A DNA stretch of 64,000 bases from Mansonella perstans. Taxonomy: Eukaryota; Nematoda; Chromadorea; Rhabditida; Onchocercidae. Each line of letters begins with the position of its first letter. Within the stretch, counting starts at the first letter, position 1. Below, piece by piece: positions 43,830-54,690 of the stretch. The notes under the pieces are model-generated. The model was not told where the DNA came from. It saw only the letters and a program-made list of their open reading frames with translations, and did no database searches. A program made the position numbers and the translations under genes. The DNA is taken from contig JBAMDO010000572.1 in NCBI GenBank assembly GCA_037074765.1, forward strand, positions 476,501 through 540,500, read 5' to 3'.

Positions 43830-43844
43830 ATAATTTGTATTCTA

Positions 43845-46800
43845 ATGGTAACAAGATTGTGGAGATACCCATTAATCAAGACATGTTTTGTTGGTGCGGC
43901 AGGATATTTGACCGTTGGTGTGGTGGATTCAATTGATTCGAGTCCAACTCTAGATAACGATGAGCAATGGTATTTCTTTGCTGACTACTCTTTGCTGCCG
44001 TTATTACTAGTTTTTATTCTTTTAAAAAATTTTAGGAGAAAATATCGGTCAAATTTCTACGAATTTTATTTCAAATTGGCGGACATTATTGGTAAACGCC
44101 ACTATATTGAAGAACAATATCGACAGAGCATTCCCACTGGATCTTATCTAAGGTAGAAATTCAGTAGACAATTTTTTTCTGAAATTCCTTCTTTTGTAGC
44201 TTTACTCATTACGGCTAGAAGAAAAAACTTTATTTTGGTGTACCATAGGAAATACCATATTAGAACTTATATTAACCTTATTAAAAAATCCCTTTCATCA
44301 CTTTAGATTTGTTTAGAAGATTGGCTCTCAAATTTTGACAATATTTTATAATGATTAAACTGTGTTTTTGTTCATTCATTTTCAGATGTGCAATTGATTC
44401 TTTAGAAAAAGCTCATCGAATTATCAAATTTGATAGTGATGATAGATCACGAAGAAAGATTTTGCGCAAGGTATTTTTTCTTTCTTTGGCCCTGTAAGTT
44501 TCCCAAAATTTTATTCTGAATTTAAAGTATTAAAGTAAAATATTCGAGATCTGACAGGCTCAGCTTTTAAATTTATCCACTTTTCTTCTAAAATATCACA
44601 CTTTCTGGTTAAAGTAATGCAAATTACTTTTATTAAGTAAGTTGAAGTGCTGGCACTTCATGAAGCACTTAACCTTCCCAAGTTCGGGTGAATTTTAGAA
44701 GATCAAGAACTGCAAAAGTAATTTTTTGTTACTAAATATGACTTTTATGCACTGCAAATAATTCATACTTTTATCTTTAGATATCTAAAACTGTTGTAAA
44801 TTAAGGCTCATCGCTACGCAATCAACGCAGCCACTGTCGAACATGATGAAGATTTGCGAGCTAAAACTCATAAATGGTAACAATTTTTCAATCTTTCTTT
44901 TTTGATACTGAGGCATACGTTATATATTGACATATGCCATATAAATGGTATGCGTGTCAATGTTCTTGTCAAGTTTTTCTACACGCCAGTCTTTCAAGGC
45001 ATTAAATTTATAAACTATAGGAAATTTTAGGTATGGTCTTATCATGTTGAAAAGATCCAAATATGGAAATAAACAAAAAAGATTACTTAAAGCAATCGAT
45101 GAACTTGAAAAAGCATTAGTTGTTGATAGCATAGATCCTCAAATTTGGTATTATTTAGGTAAGTTTAATATTATTTAATCTCTTTGAATGTTGGTTTTAT
45201 AATTTTTTACTTGAAAACGCTTTTTGAAATCAAAAATCATTAATATCAACTGTCACTTGCGAAACAATGGACAGGTAGTTCTTTATGCTGGATAATTCAC
45301 AATGTTTGAATTTACAGAAATTTGAATTGAAAAATAGTGAATATTCATTTCATTAGCATTTCAATATTCTTCATTGAGCATTTCAGAATGTGGTGTTGTA
45401 GAACACTTCTTGGGTTTGAGATCTAGTTTGACATAGTAAACAGAATCGATCGCTGGTTTGTGGGTTTGTGAGCGCTTGTAGGAGTTCTGGGAGGACTTCG
45501 TAAAGGAGAATTGAAGATCCAACTATTTGTCGAGAAGTGAATTCGAAGTGCGCAGATGATTGACTCTACCTTTTTTATTGCGAGAATGGCATTCATAGGT
45601 GATGATTGCTAGAGATCTACAATGTAGGATCCTAGATGATTAGTGTCTGTTATCACTGAACATAGCGGTTTGAACAGATTCATAATGAGAGAAGATTTAA
45701 ACATTATACATCTGTATCAACTTTTACTCACAGACAAACAGAATCAGTACTCTAGAACACAAAGCATTATTGGTTAACTGTAAAATGAAAAATGTAATTG
45801 AAATATCTAAATGGAAACAATTTATGCATCATTTTTTCTGTATAACTCAAATCGAAATATTCGCATAAAAAGTTGTTTCGGTTTTTCATGACAAATGGGA
45901 ATGTTTTTTTGGTTAAAATATAAGGTAGGATAGAATTTTAAATTAAATGTTATTGAAAAGATGAAACACTTTTAATTAATAAGTGATTCGTTAATTCTTT
46001 GCATTTATGGCAGAAATTTTTGAATGAAAAATAGTGCTCATTAGCGGGAAATTTATTTTTGTCTCAACTTTTCATTGCAAAATCTCTGAGACTCAGATGC
46101 AGTACTTTTTGATCTTACTTTTTAAAATTTAAATAGAATGTTTTTTGAACATAGAACTGTAAAATACTTTTTAAACAACATCGTGTCACCTGAGTCATGT
46201 TGAATCTGAAGCTGTCTGCGGTTAGCATTTGTAATACTTGTTTTGAACTGAATGTTTCAGGTGTTGCGAAGTATGAATTTGGCGAATATAAGCAAGCTAT
46301 CGATTGTCATATACGGGCAGAAAAACTTGCAGTTAGTTGATTTGTTATATTTTTCAAGCAAAAATATTTTTTTTTATGGAAATTATGAAAAGAAGTTTCG
46401 TATTGCAGTTTGAACAACTGTTAACATAGTCTTTCTTAAGAATTCGTATTTCTATTGATTTTCTCAAAACCATGAAATTTTTATATCAACTCTAGGGACT
46501 AATTTCGTCGGAAATTAGTCGGGAAAGAAGAAATATTAAATATTTTGAATTTAGACTATTCTAGACGTGCGTAAGCTAGACGTTATGTCATACTTTGTTA
46601 CATGAATTAACTGTAGAATCAGTCTGATAAATCTGCCGAAAACTTGATTAAAATTATTTGGGAGCGAGTTCCAAATAACAATAATTGTTTTCTGTGCGGT
46701 TATTCTTCAGATTTGATGTAAAATTTTTCATGATTTAAAGCGACAGCAATTTTTAGCAGAATGATTGTCCTCAAAATCAGTATCATCTTGGATTAGCTCA

Positions 46801-47334
46801 AAAACAGCTGAATACTCCAAAATCTCGATTGGATGCATGCAATGCTTTCAAACAAGTTTTAACAAAACATTGTGATTCGATCGCTGATGTAGTGGTGATC
46901 TTTAAAGTTTTTATTTGTTTATTTTGTTTCTTAAACAATGCAATTATTCTTTGCATATTGCATTCAAAATTTTTAATTTTTTATTCTTATTTTTTCGCTT
47001 TTATAAATCTATCTAATAATCAGTGTGGTGCAATTGCATTATCCTTTTTTGGAGGAAGCGTTTAAAGCTCAATAGTACTGCAGCGAAATATTTATTCAGT
47101 ATATATTTTGGTCAATTTAAATACCTTTAATCGGCTGCATATACGGAATTTTAATTTTTTTTCTTTCACATTATAAAATTTATTGGCGTATTATTATTCT
47201 TTTGCAATTGCATGTATCATTAATTTATCACTAATTAATGCAAGATTTTGTCATGCAAACCACAATATATTTCAAAATTTCAGATACGGCGTGCAGCGGT
47301 CAGAGAATTCCGTGAATGTGAAGAGTCTGTATGA
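43845..47334 (+). CDS. RMD/RMDN-family TPR protein (copy 2, divergent tandem paralog)
   Basis: Eight exons: 43845-43969, 44036-44152, 44386-44470, 44806-44876, 45031-45158, 46261-46331, 46760-46894 (or 46888), 47284-47334; about 260 residues. Exon phases and boundaries parallel copy 1: ..HKW split before YG at both 44876/45031 and 41705/41830, and the W(Q/Y)YLG exon end. N-terminus MVTRLWRYPLIKTCFVGAAGY is basic then hydrophobic, like copy 1. TPR helices include SLEKAHRIIKF, HRYAINAATVEHDED, KAIDELEKALVVDS, YKQAIDCHIRAEKLA. In-frame ATGs at 43764 and 43767 would add 26-27 residues, but the acceptor at 43829 and alignment with copy 1 favour 43845. Sequence identity to copy 1 is low outside the TPR core, so the duplication is old. 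The long intron 45159-46260 carries a less AT-rich segment. Confidence 0.9.
45380..45640. other. Less AT-rich block inside an intron of RMD gene 2
   Basis: Within the 1.1-kb intron 45159-46260, this ~260-bp block is markedly richer in G and C than flanking intronic DNA (for example GTGAGCGCTTGTAGGAGTT and a loosely self-complementary GAGTTCTGGGAGGACTTC). It does not continue either neighbouring reading frame. It may be an old mobile-element fragment or an intronic non-coding RNA; neither is shown. Confidence 0.3.
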
Positions 47335-48037
47335 TGTAGCTTTCTTAATAAAACAAAAGTGACAGGAAACCCTACTTCTTAACGATTTTGGTACCACAAA
47401 AGAAGAAATGGCTAGATAAATGCAAAGTGATGAAGTAGCTGTCAGGGAATAAAGAGTGAGGAGAAATAAAATATTAGTTATCATCAAATTTCGGTCCTTT
47501 TGATTCATATTTGGATATTTTTATTAACTGTTTCTCTTCTCATTCAACATTTCAGCAAGCAGTTTACCATTTTCGGATATATCATTGCCTATCATTCAAG
47601 TAAGAGATGGAGCACATAATCATTTCTTCCCTTTTCAGTTTCTTTTGTTAAATTATGCTACGAAATGAAGTACTTCAGGAAATTTTCCCAACAAGTAATT
47701 TTGCATTTAAAGAAGAAAAGTGGATCACCGCCAAATTTTTGCGCTAAGCATACAAAGATTGAAAGTTTGAATGAAGTTAACAGTTCAAATATAAAACTAC
47801 TTTTCTCTTATTGTCAAAAAAAGACGTAATATCCGGATGGTAATAGTTACGTAGCTGGCAGATTACTGGTAGATCCTAAAAATTAAATGTCAGAAATTTC
47901 CATTTCTTATCGATCAATTTGTTTTATTTGTTGGATTTTATTTATCAGCAAGTTTAAATGCTATGTTAAATTAGTATGACATGTTGAATCAAATCATTGT
48001 TTGATAAAGGAAACATATTGTATGGGTTATAACTTGG
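47335..48037. other. Intergenic DNA between RMD gene 2 and the secreted orphan
   Basis: Seven hundred bases on the same strand as both neighbours. No exon is supported. It should contain the 3' end of RMD gene 2 and the promoter of the next gene. Confidence 0.5.
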
Positions 48038-49057
48038 ATGATTTCAACATTTTTATGGAATAATTTAAATATAATGGCTGCAATTATCACTCTAAAGTAT
48101 TTTGCATTGCTGATCGTTATCATACCACGGTGTAAAAGCTTTATCGATATACGTCATCGTTTTGAACTTCCGCAAATACCAATCCATTTAAAGGAAGAAA
48201 TCTTGGCTGAATGTAAATCAACAAATGTCAAATTATATAAACATGGGGTTAGAATTTTGTTATAATTTAAAAGAACAGAGATTTATTCACTTTTTAAAAT
48301 GTTTAGTATATTTGTTTCTAATATAATTTATTATATTAATAAATAATAATAGCTAATAATAGTTTTGAAATGCCTAAATTACCGTAAAAGCAAGAAATGT
48401 GATGATTTTGTCAATTGCATTGTGGACTGGGATATCTTACATTGATTTGTCATTATCACTTAATAACATCAGTTAAAATAATCAATAATTACGTAATTTG
48501 TACAGACAATATCTGAAACAACAACAGAAATAACAGTAGCAACTAATACTACGGTAGGAAATGGAACAGGAATAACTTCACGCGTAAAAGGAGTGACACC
48601 ATCAGATGATCAACAATGTCCAGTGGCAATAAATAATTGCATCTTAACAAAAACAAGTCCATTTATGGAACACTGTGAAGTGAAATGTTCAAGAATTGCC
48701 GGAAAATTATCAAATGATTTCCATTGTTGGAATGATAATTGTTTCATTCGTGCAACACGTATTTGTGAAGAAAAATTTTGGCGTACGGTAAGAGAAAGAA
48801 ATAGAAAAAAGAAAAAGAAGCGGATGTATTGTTTATCGGAAATTAAGCATTGCTATAAATTGGCATGTTTGAAATGCCTTGGACGAGAATGTAATATGAT
48901 TTGTTATGGTGGAGGTATACAGTATACTCATCTTACAAAACCACGCTGGAAAGGTTACGAAGAATATAAGAAATTTTTTCCTGAAGTGGAAAATATTCTT
49001 CATAAGTTCGTTCTTGCTCCCGAGAAGAGGGTCATTGTTGAAGATTATGAAGAATAA
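48038..49057 (+). CDS. Cysteine-rich probable secreted protein, unknown family
   Basis: Two exons, 48038-48247 and 48506-49057, joined in phase 0 (donor GGGTTAGA, acceptor TTGTACAG), giving 253 residues, or 241 if translation starts at the second Met (48074). The second Met is followed by a typical signal sequence (ITLKYFALLIVIIPRCKS), so secretion is likely. The mature part has a Thr-rich, N-glycosylatable spacer (TNTTVGNGT) and then a domain with about thirteen cysteines in paired spacing (CPVAINNC, CEVKC, CWNDNC, CLSEIKHC, CLKCLGREC). A very basic stretch RERNRKKKKKR lies in the middle and could be a protease processing site. I do not recognise the family; it may be nematode-specific. Fourteen or so cysteines suggest a disulfide-stabilised extracellular fold. 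Confidence 0.75.
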
Positions 49058-49474
49058 AACTTATAATAATCCATATAAATGGATGTGAATTGATAATTCG
49101 ATTACTGAGTAATTAGTTTTGAATTATTTATTTTAATTCATGCATTTTCTACGGTAATATTGAAATGCTACGGTCAATTTAATGATAAATGATATTATTA
49201 CTGGTATTATGTGCCATAATAAAACATCGAAATTTATTTATATCGACATTTTAAAGATGCGACATTTTAAGACGACATTTGATAGAATGATCTTGACAGT
49301 ACTGATTTAATTCTTATAAATTTAATTCTCTTAAATAACTATCCGTATAGTTGAACGCTTTAAGAATTCAAAGAAATCGCTCGAAATAATCCTAAACACA
49401 TAAATTCAAAATGGAAGAAAAAAGGAAAGCTTAGGAAAGAAATGCATACATATATATACACATTTGCATGTCAG

Positions 49475-49513
49475 ATCTCTGAATCTCTAAAAATCTTTGA
49501 ATTATTCAGAGAT
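49475..49513. repeat. 10-bp inverted repeat at the left edge of the tandem array
   Basis: ATCTCTGAAT at 49475-49484 is the exact reverse complement of ATTCAGAGAT at 49504-49513, the start of the first repeat unit, with a 19-base spacer. It could fold into a hairpin. Confidence 0.8.
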
Positions 49514-49893
49514 TTTTTTTTAAAAAATAAATTATTTTTCAGAGATTTTTTTAATAAATAAATATTCAGAGATTTTTTTTTAAAAAATAAATTATTTTTC
49601 AGAGATTTTTTTAATAAATAAATATTCAGAGATTTTTTTTAAAAAATAAATTATTTTTCAGAGATTTTTTTAATAAATAAATATTCAGAGATTTTTTTTT
49701 AAAAAATAAATTATTTTTCAGAGATTTTTTTAATAAATAAATATTCAGAGATTTTTTTTTAAAAAATAAATTATTTTTCAGAGATTTTTTTAATAAATAA
49801 ATATTCAGAGATTTTTTTTTAAAAAATAAATTATTTTTCAGAGATTTTTTTAATAAATAAATATTCAGAGATTTTTTTTTAAAAAATAAATTA
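49501..49893. repeat. 60-bp tandem repeat, ~6.5 copies, built from two ~30-bp half-units
   Basis: The unit is ATTCAGAGATTTTTTTTT, AAAAAATAAATTA, TTTTTCAGAGATTTTTTT, AATAAATAA; six nearly identical copies plus a partial one occur in tandem. Copies differ mainly by one T in a homopolymer (59 or 60 bp). Each unit holds CAGAGATTTTTTT twice, so the array is a dimer of related half-units. The high copy identity suggests recent amplification. It lies between the 3' ends of two genes. Confidence 0.95.
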
Positions 49894-50047
49894 CCCGACT
49901 AATTGATTTCAAATACAATAAAAAAATGTGCAGCAAAAATATAAAGTTAATTAAATAAAATTTATCCTCACTCATCCATTCGCTGCCGTTATTCGCAAAA
50001 ATCGTTTTAGAAAACAACCAATTAAAAAATATTAAATCTTTTGTAGG

Positions 50048-53000
50048 TTAAGACGAATCGGTAGTCATCACAGTATTATTCATTACATTTGATAAGCTCT
50101 CAATCCTTGCATATAAATTAGCCAAGCGATACCTCACTTCCTGCGATGTTAATTCATCATTATCAAGGATCTACAAAAAATATCTTTTAGTTTTCTGCAA
50201 TAAATGAAAAGACTGCAAATCAAAATACAGAAATGTAAATAATCAAAATCTGATTGAGTTAAAATGAATTTGACATCAAATTTTCTGCAGTTTTGGTAAA
50301 TAGAACCATAAAAAGGATTAAAAGCGAAATATCGACAATAACAAGGTATGATACAGGAGTATACTGTGTCTTGACTGCATTTGCTAAAACGAAAAAACAA
50401 AGGGAAAACGAAGGAAAAATACAGTTACCTAATAAAGACTTCTGCCCTGCACTGCCTCATCATTACTTTTTTATTGCTCAAAATAAGATTATTCTCATTT
50501 TGATTTAAATATGTACTTATACGATGATGGGATTATGTTATTTTCCGAAATAATAAGTTTCGGTTGTTGATTACTTAAGCATGTTAATGAAATAAATCCA
50601 TTAATATTAGAAATGAAAAACAATCGTTATTAAGCGATATTCAACTATTCTATTTTCTTTAGACCATAAATACGCGAACTCACACATCTGATGATTGCTG
50701 CTGGATTTTCAGCAGTTCCAACTGTTGAGTCTGAAATCCCATTTTATAAAAAGAATTCCATTTTATTCTCGTAACGAAGTGGAAATAAAAAATTAATTTT
50801 TTGGGAATTTCAGGCATAAAAATGAATTTTCGAAATTTTTTGTTCAAAAATGATTAATTTACATACAAGGATTATCATTGTCATTACTTGCATTTATTAT
50901 CATTAATTATCTGCAAAGATTCATGTAAAAAACAAACCGGGACCATTCCCAGTCACTGTTTCGTGTGATTCGTTTGAATTTTCCGGCCTTCTAAAAGCGA
51001 TACCTTCTGAAGACTCGGATAGCGCTGTTTGTGATAATCTTGTGTTCATGTGTTCTGCCAGTGTCGCTTCTGATGATGTCTGAAATAGAAATTGCTGCTG
51101 GAAATCAGAGTTAAAAATTGAAGAAAGTTTTTTTTTCTTAAATTAACGAAATATGAAATTTGTATAGCGCTAATATGCATCATGTTAACTGGGAGAAATT
51201 AAAATTATAAGTTTTAAGCAAAATAAAAGAAAAATGAGAAATTGCATTATACATGAGACATTTAAATGCTAGTTTATAAATGTTGAAACAATCAGCCTTA
51301 CTGATGATGTGTTAGTTTCTGCGCCTGAAATGAATATATCGCTTTCATCCTCATTATAGTCCGCTTCATCTTCTTCATGACGCCCTGTACATGGAAAAAA
51401 TAAGAACTGAGATGAGATATTATAAATCAAAATAAAAAAATTACAATTAAGTTACAGAATGAGAGAGGAAAAAAAGAAAAAGTGGAAAAAAAATTTAAAA
51501 AGTGCAAGAAAAAGTTTAATCAGTATTGAATATGAAATTTTCGATTCCGTTTCTAAATAATACAAAGTCGGCAAACAAACCTTCTGAAGACGTCCCCTGT
51601 GATTTGTCAGCACTAACAGTGGTAACTGGTGCAACAATTGTATCAACTGGTGTCTGTAAAGTGCTATTTCTGATTTGACAATGCAATTCATGAATTTGAT
51701 GCGAAAGCGAGCTTTGTCGAGATAGTTGTCTGGATGATTCCTGATGCGATGATGCCGCTGATTCTTGACTTGTTTGTGGAAGTGATTCTCGAACAAAGTC
51801 TGTAGATGGCGTGGATGACATTTGATGACATTCTGATGGCCCCTCGTATGGGCACTGCCCAATGATGCGCATGAATTCAGCCGGAGATAAATCAAAAAGT
51901 GATACGTCCGGTATTTCGAGTGAACCTTGGACCGCCTGTGATGATTGCTGAAATGGCTGCAAATTTGATTCTGATACCTGCAAAGATACACCCATCGATT
52001 CCCGTGGAAATACTTGTGCAAGCTGTTGAGTTGATTGACCTTGTGATTCCTGAGCCGTTTGCTGTTGATTTGATTGTTGTTGAATGAATTGTGTAAATTG
52101 AGACAGTAAAGTATTTCTTGAATCTGTTTTCATCGATTCTACCACCGGTTGCTGAGACAATCGCCGGAGCATTTGTTGAATCCTTTGCGAAACTGATTGT
52201 TCAGATGAGATAAAACTTTGATTGGATAGCACCTGTTGCACAATTTGTGCCATTTCCTGAGGTGTCCCCAAGGGAGATGAAGATGTTGCTTGATTTGGTT
52301 GTTGGAGTATCTGAGTTGATTGCTGTAGAGATGGCCGAGTTGATTGCAGTTGCTGCAAAGAAGACTGTATCGGCATCCTCTGAATTGGTCGTGGTGACGG
52401 TTGTTGAGGTGCACGTAAGCAAGGATGTTGATTCTGTTCTGGACATGGTTGTTGAGCCGTAACTGAAGATGGTTGCAGAACTTGAACGAGCAGTGGTTGT
52501 GTTTGTTGAAGCGGCTGTTGCAATGATAATACCGGTATTTGCTGCGGTAATTGAAGCAATAGTTGTTGAGTTTCCCGAACATTTTGTTGCTGAGATCCGT
52601 CTGAAAGTTGCAAGTACTGACTGGTGCACTGAAGTGGCTCGGTGAATAAATGGTTGCTTTGTAGATTCTGCTGCTGTACGGCTTGCACCGACTGTTGAGA
52701 TGCTATCGAAGATTCTCGTATATTCGAATTTGTTTGTAACTGAGGAATTTGTAAGAACATTTGGGTGTTAGTATTTGCGGGGTTAATTACGTGCAACATT
52801 TGTTGCTGCAGAGGTACTTGCAGCAACAGTTGATCTGCATGTGATTGCTGAGGTATTCTGGGAGGTTGCGGATTAGCTTGTACGGGTAATTGTATGATAA
52901 ATTGATTTCCTTCGAGGTATCTTTGCTGAGATGCTTGTATCCGTTGTTGGGGTTGTGCTTGTATCTGTTGTTGAGCTTGTATTTGTATCTGTTGCTGAGC

Positions 53001-53372
53001 TTGTGCTTGTGTCTGTTGTTGAGCTCGTTGTGCTTGTATCCGTTGGTGAGCTTGTCGAAGAACCATTTGTAAACATGGTAGGTGAAGAGGTGATGAAGAT
53101 GTTGCAGCCTCTGAAGGCGATACGAGTATGTCTTGAAGTCCATTTGTGACTAGGTGTTCCATAATCTCTTGAACTGGATCTGGAGTAGAAAATCTGTGTG
53201 ATAATGGCTGCGAAAATGACGGTACATTGCGAAAACCGGGTAATCGTGTGCTAAATTGCTGCGATAGTTGAGGGAACGCTTGCTGCTGAGTTGCTTGTTC
53301 CCGATGACGCTCGAGATATCTCTCAGGAGCTGCTCGGGAGCTGCTTGGCATGGATGATGATTGCTCAGACAT
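50048..53372 (-). CDS. Glutamine-rich low-complexity protein, unknown function
   Basis: Five exons on the minus strand: 53372-51581, 51384-51302, 51079-51004, 50730-50684, 50170-50048; 706 residues, phases closed. The first exon encodes ~597 residues dominated by Gln, Ser, Leu and Pro (repeated QQ-IQ-AQ-Q near residues 110-150; many LQQ and QLPQQ motifs). Towards the C-terminus come an acidic segment (HEEDEADYNEDESDIFISG), a Ser/Thr-rich linker and a short amphipathic helix (LTSQEVRYRLANLYARIESL) that could be a coiled coil. An in-frame TGA 15 bases before the ATG fixes the start. Gln-rich proteins of this type are often transcriptional or RNA-granule factors, but nothing here identifies a family. 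The last three small exons are the least certain; a read-through of the exon at 51004 would instead stop at 50921. Confidence 0.8.
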
Positions 53373-53446
53373 TTGAGCAAAGGGTCACCTCGTAATCGTC
53401 GCACCGGTTATTGCTAAATTGCTTGGAATTCCTTTTGTTATATTAT

Positions 53447-54690
53447 CTAAAATTAAGAAAAATTAAGCCCGAAAATACGATGTTTCAACAACAACTGATG
53501 AAATTAAAGATCAAATATACACTGAAACTCGGTGCTAGAAAGAATTGATTAATTTTTCCAATTGATAGTCAAGTTTATGAATTTTCAATTTGAAAGGATA
53601 TTGTGTTCTAGAAGATAAAAACAACAATGTTCTGAAGAAAACCGCAAAACATTTTTTTTTTTAGATAGCAAATAGTATAGCTGTTATAAAGTAACATGTC
53701 ATGCATGTTATGTATGAAAATCAGGCAACCTATACTTATTTGTATTATAAGAAAAGGCAATAAACCAAAAGGTCTCATTTGTAAACTTAGTTAATAGAAC
53801 AACAGGAAAGAAGAAAAAACACTTTTGGTTCTTAATTAAAATCTTATTTGCTCAGATTGATAGTTTACAGACACTATTGATTGATAACTTAAACTATCAT
53901 TTGCAGTTATGCATGTAAGAAAGATTAAAATTTTTAATTAAAAATGGGCAAACAAATATATACATATCGACAAATTTTGAAATTCCAATACTTTCTTAAT
54001 GCTTCGAAACAGTTGTTACTTTGTCTAATGCATTTTCAAGTTTAAGTAATTGAAATTTTAGATAAGTGAAGAAATTGATTGTATAAAACTATTAAGAAAG
54101 CATATAGAAAAATATTTTATAATATAAAAATTAACTAATTTAACTCTCAATATATGAAGTAAACAAAATAATTTATAAGACATAATGCTGATAAGACATA
54201 AATCATTCATTGTACACCTCGAATAAGATTGTTTTCGAGATTTAATTTCAAAACCAGTGAAGATATTTTAAAGTTTGAAGAACCAATAAATTAATTGAAT
54301 GAAATAAAGAATGCAATTTTAATATGACGAAAATAATTCGAAATTTTACGCAATGTGGTGAGTAATTCAGAGAATATTTCATAAAAAGTTTCAGACTGTT
54401 CAAAATGCAATTGTAATAAGAAGAGCAATAAAACCGAAAAGTTAAAATAATTACCTAAATTGCTGAATGTACCTAAAGGAGTCGTACTTTAATTGGTAGA
54501 TGGTGCTAGTCAGTTATGGTTGTCCGAATATTCAGAGCTAATATGAGGAGATGGTCAGAGAAGTCATTATTGATGGTGACCCTTTGAGTTGCGTAATAGT
54601 AAAGGAATGGAACAGGATGAATATGGCGTTAACAACTTCTCCCTCCAATTTTTCAACTGACCCTGTAATTTGACCCCGATACCATTATGT
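53447..54690 (-). promoter_or_regulatory. Likely 5'UTR intron and leader/promoter of the glutamine-rich gene
   Basis: On the minus strand a strong acceptor (TTCTTAATTTTAG) ends at 53447, 75 bases before the ATG. Upstream, a segment at about 54456-54690 is clearly less AT-rich than its surroundings and ends in a good donor (ATTTAG then GTAATT at 54454). The simplest reading is a non-coding first exon plus a ~1-kb 5'UTR intron. Alternatively the acceptor takes a spliced leader. Confidence 0.4.

Larger units (their letters stand above)
49058..50047. other. Convergent intergenic region carrying a tandem repeat
   Basis: The region lies between the 3' ends of the secreted orphan (+) and the glutamine-rich gene (-). 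Its centre is a 60-bp tandem array (49501-49893) described separately; the flanks are AT-rich with no exon supported. Confidence 0.6.

Noticed and set aside
51899..53143. Several 60-147-codon frames on both strands across the glutamine-rich exon
   Set aside because: Low-complexity CAR codon bias keeps other frames open. The 597-codon frame with an upstream in-frame stop and downstream splice continuity is the real one.
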